Source: Schizochytrium sp. TIO01 (Eukaryota; Sar; Bigyra; Thraustochytrida; Thraustochytriidae). Taken from it: 64,000 bases of DNA. Position numbers and translations under genes: made by a program. Positions 62,477 to 64,000 of the stretch are shown piece by piece; positions within the stretch are counted from its first letter, which is position 1; each line of letters starts with the position of its first letter. The stretch spans positions 2,093,048 through 2,157,047 of the forward strand of contig SMSO01000031.1 of assembly GCA_004764695.1 (NCBI GenBank), read 5' to 3'. A model generated the notes under the pieces. That model did no database searches. It saw only the letters and a list, made by a program, of their open reading frames with translations, and was not told where the DNA came from.

Positions 62477-63796
62477 ATGGCGACGACAAAGGCCTTGGAC
62501 TTAGCTGTCTCAGAAGACGACAACGAAAGCGTTGCTACAAGAGACACTGTTGGTGGAGAGGAAGTTGATATTGTAGATGAGCGGGGCGATAGCTCTCCTC
62601 CCATAGAGCACAAGTCAACAATCCGCTCGCGTAAGGAGAAACGGGTACATGGAGAGGCAGGAAAGACCAGAATTCACAGTGATCGCCACTCGCCTGGAAT
62701 TAAACTACTGAAGCCCCCCCAGAGGGAACGTTATATTAAAGCGTTTATCTCTGAATGTTTCCAAGCGTGTATACAAGGCCCACATGGTGACTTAGAAACC
62801 ACAGGTCCCCAGAAAAATTCTGCTATCATCCTGTTCAAGTATCAGAAGAAAGGTCGAGGCAACAACTCAGTCGCTTCGAAGGAATTTCCAGACATACCGC
62901 TACAAAAGAAAACCAACACGAATGCGTTCCTCAATGCTTTGGAGCAAGAAGATGATGAAGAAAAGAAAAAGGCTAAAAAAGAGGGTCTTCAAGTTCCTGA
63001 TATGAAAAGTATTATCAATAGACTGCTTGATAGAGTAGAATCGCCTTTGCGAGTCACATTGGTGAATCTTTGCAAAAACCAGGAGTTGAACTACTATGAA
63101 GGAGAAATGCGAATTGAAAGAAGTGCAAAGCCTCAGGCTGCCCTTCACCCAATAGCATCGCTCAAGAGACCTCGAATGGAAAACTTTTCAACGCAAGCGG
63201 ACTTACCACCTGGACAAACTGAATTATTTTGGCAACCTCGATCTAAACGAAAACTATCAGAGGTGAGCTCCAGTACAAGTATGAATCAAATGCGACGAAA
63301 AAATTCGGATTCCTCTTCTATACTGAATATTGAGGATTTAATCGGCTCTCCTGCACCAATAGTTCCTTTGCAACAACCTGAGCCAACTGATCCTGAGGAT
63401 GAGATTGCTGTCAATCATGACGATCATGATCAGTTGGTACAGTTGGGTGCGCTTGAGTCCAGTCCTAACTCGTGTGCGAGGGAGTTTGACTTGAATGGAA
63501 AGTTTGGAACATGGTTCTTTCGCTTCTTAGCGCGCAAAGTGAACATCCGTTTCAGCCAGATGCAGATGTTCTTATCTGAGGGTAAGGAGGAGTATCGAAA
63601 ACAATCTTGGGGTCAACGTTTGTCTCCGGCCAATGAATGGTCCGTGCAAAATCGGAACTCTTACTCTAGTAAACTAGGTCCTGCGATTTGCCAAGATGTT
63701 AAGTCTACGTTGCTTGAGCAATTCAAAGAATTTCGGTGCATTTTGAAAGAGGATCTCTCCTTATATAGGCAGGAGCTTTCGAAGTTGAAAAATTGA
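62477..63796 (+). CDS. Unrecognised 439-residue charged protein
   Basis: An ATG at 62477 (CATCATGG context) opens a 439-residue frame; the frame also runs upstream to GTG. The N-terminal 100 residues are acidic then basic (RSRKEKRVHGEAGK), likely disordered. A segment at about 85-125 (QRERYIKAFISECFQACIQG) and another at about 180-225 (MKSIINRLLDRVESPLRVTL) look folded and helical. KRPRMEN and RSKRKLSE could be nuclear signals. The C-terminal 110 residues have aromatic/basic helices (GTWFFRFLARKVNIRFSQMQ) and end in a helix, LEQFKEFRCILKED. No family is recognised. A nuclear role is a guess from the basic motifs. Confidence 0.7.
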   Translation: MATTKALDLAVSEDDNESVATRDTVGGEEVDIVDERGDSSPPIEHKSTIRSRKEKRVHGEAGKTRIHSDRHSPGIKLLKPPQRERYIKAFISECFQACIQGPHGDLETTGPQKNSAIILFKYQKKGRGNNSVASKEFPDIPLQKKTNTNAFLNALEQEDDEEKKKAKKEGLQVPDMKSIINRLLDRVESPLRVTLVNLCKNQELNYYEGEMRIERSAKPQAALHPIASLKRPRMENFSTQADLPPGQTELFWQPRSKRKLSEVSSSTSMNQMRRKNSDSSSILNIEDLIGSPAPIVPLQQPEPTDPEDEIAVNHDDHDQLVQLGALESSPNSCAREFDLNGKFGTWFFRFLARKVNIRFSQMQMFLSEGKEEYRKQSWGQRLSPANEWSVQNRNSYSSKLGPAICQDVKSTLLEQFKEFRCILKEDLSLYRQELSKLKN

Positions 63797-64000
63797 AGAA
63801 CTGTTATTCAAGTAAGCGAGTATGAGATTATGTCTCTTAACCACATTGAGATGAATTGGATACTGTTGCTCTGTCATAAATAAGTCTTCTCAGCATGTTG
63901 ACCGCCATGTATGCGTTAACTTATATTTCAAACCTTCATGTTTCAGGCCTCCCGAGCAAACTATTGTAATATGCCAGATGTATATTAAACGGCAAACTAC
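63797..64000. other. 3' flank at window end
   Basis: AT-rich sequence after the stop codon at 63794-63796; no feature. Confidence 0.4.

Noticed and set aside
1-64000. tRNA, snRNA, rRNA, CRISPR and transposon search by eye
   Set aside because: No convincing tRNA A/B box pair, U-snRNA core, rRNA segment, direct-repeat spacer array or transposase motif was found; a covariance-model search would settle the small RNAs.

Overview
The window is nuclear DNA of a microbial eukaryote. It holds long, mostly intronless genes for eukaryote-only families: Rab, myosin, RGS, REEP/HVA22, CCDC47, Mpv17 and a peroxisomal enoyl-CoA isomerase. There are a few GT-AG introns, TATA boxes and long microsatellite-bearing spacers. 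The intron-poor style, the large LRR-IQ proteins and an EcKinase/CHK-type kinase suggest a heterotrophic stramenopile such as a labyrinthulomycete or thraustochytrid. That placement is inference only, because no marker gene such as rRNA is present.

Layout. 0.4-3.3 kb: tetraspanin-like membrane protein (-), divergent from a Rab GTPase with a 40-residue insertion (+). 4.5-11 kb: 2169-residue LRR / IQ / zinc-finger / EF-hand protein (+). 11.8-15.1 kb: EcKinase-like kinase (+), convergent with a PfkB sugar/nucleoside kinase (-). 15.1-20.1 kb: long spacer rich in short tandem repeats. 20.1-28 kb: coiled-coil protein (+, probably with an upstream mini-exon), Mpv17 (-), peroxisomal enoyl-CoA isomerase (+), His-rich CxxC protein (-). 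28-34 kb: second microsatellite-rich spacer. 34-45 kb: double-RGS protein with CAAX box (+, one intron), DUF4833 protein (-), TPR protein (+), myosin with PH-like domain and zinc ribbon (-). 45-50 kb: spacer with a possible small gene (-) and an unrecognised gene (+) that is either split by very short introns or freshly decayed. 50-57.7 kb: CCDC47-like ER protein (-), divergent from a 1535-residue LRR / IQ / WW protein (+), then a REEP/Yop1/HVA22 protein (-, one intron). 57.6-62.5 kb: gene-poor spacer. 62.5-63.8 kb: unrecognised 439-residue protein (+).

The genes are ordinary eukaryotic neighbours rather than an operon. Recurring themes are signalling and membrane traffic (Rab, RGS, tetraspanin-like), calmodulin-linked scaffolds (two LRR-IQ giants and an IQ myosin), ER shape and insertion (REEP, CCDC47) and peroxisome or mitochondrial membrane metabolism. 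Most genes alternate in convergent/divergent pairs. Several open frames extend upstream of the first ATG, so I trimmed starts to an in-frame ATG. Splice sites were inferred by eye from GT/AG, phase and restored family homology, and need RNA data.

I found no CRISPR array, transposase, rRNA or convincing tRNA. The most unusual items are the paired LRR-IQ giants with different tails, the gene at 48.4-49.2 kb, the Rab insertion, the double-RGS/CAAX protein and the DUF4833 protein.
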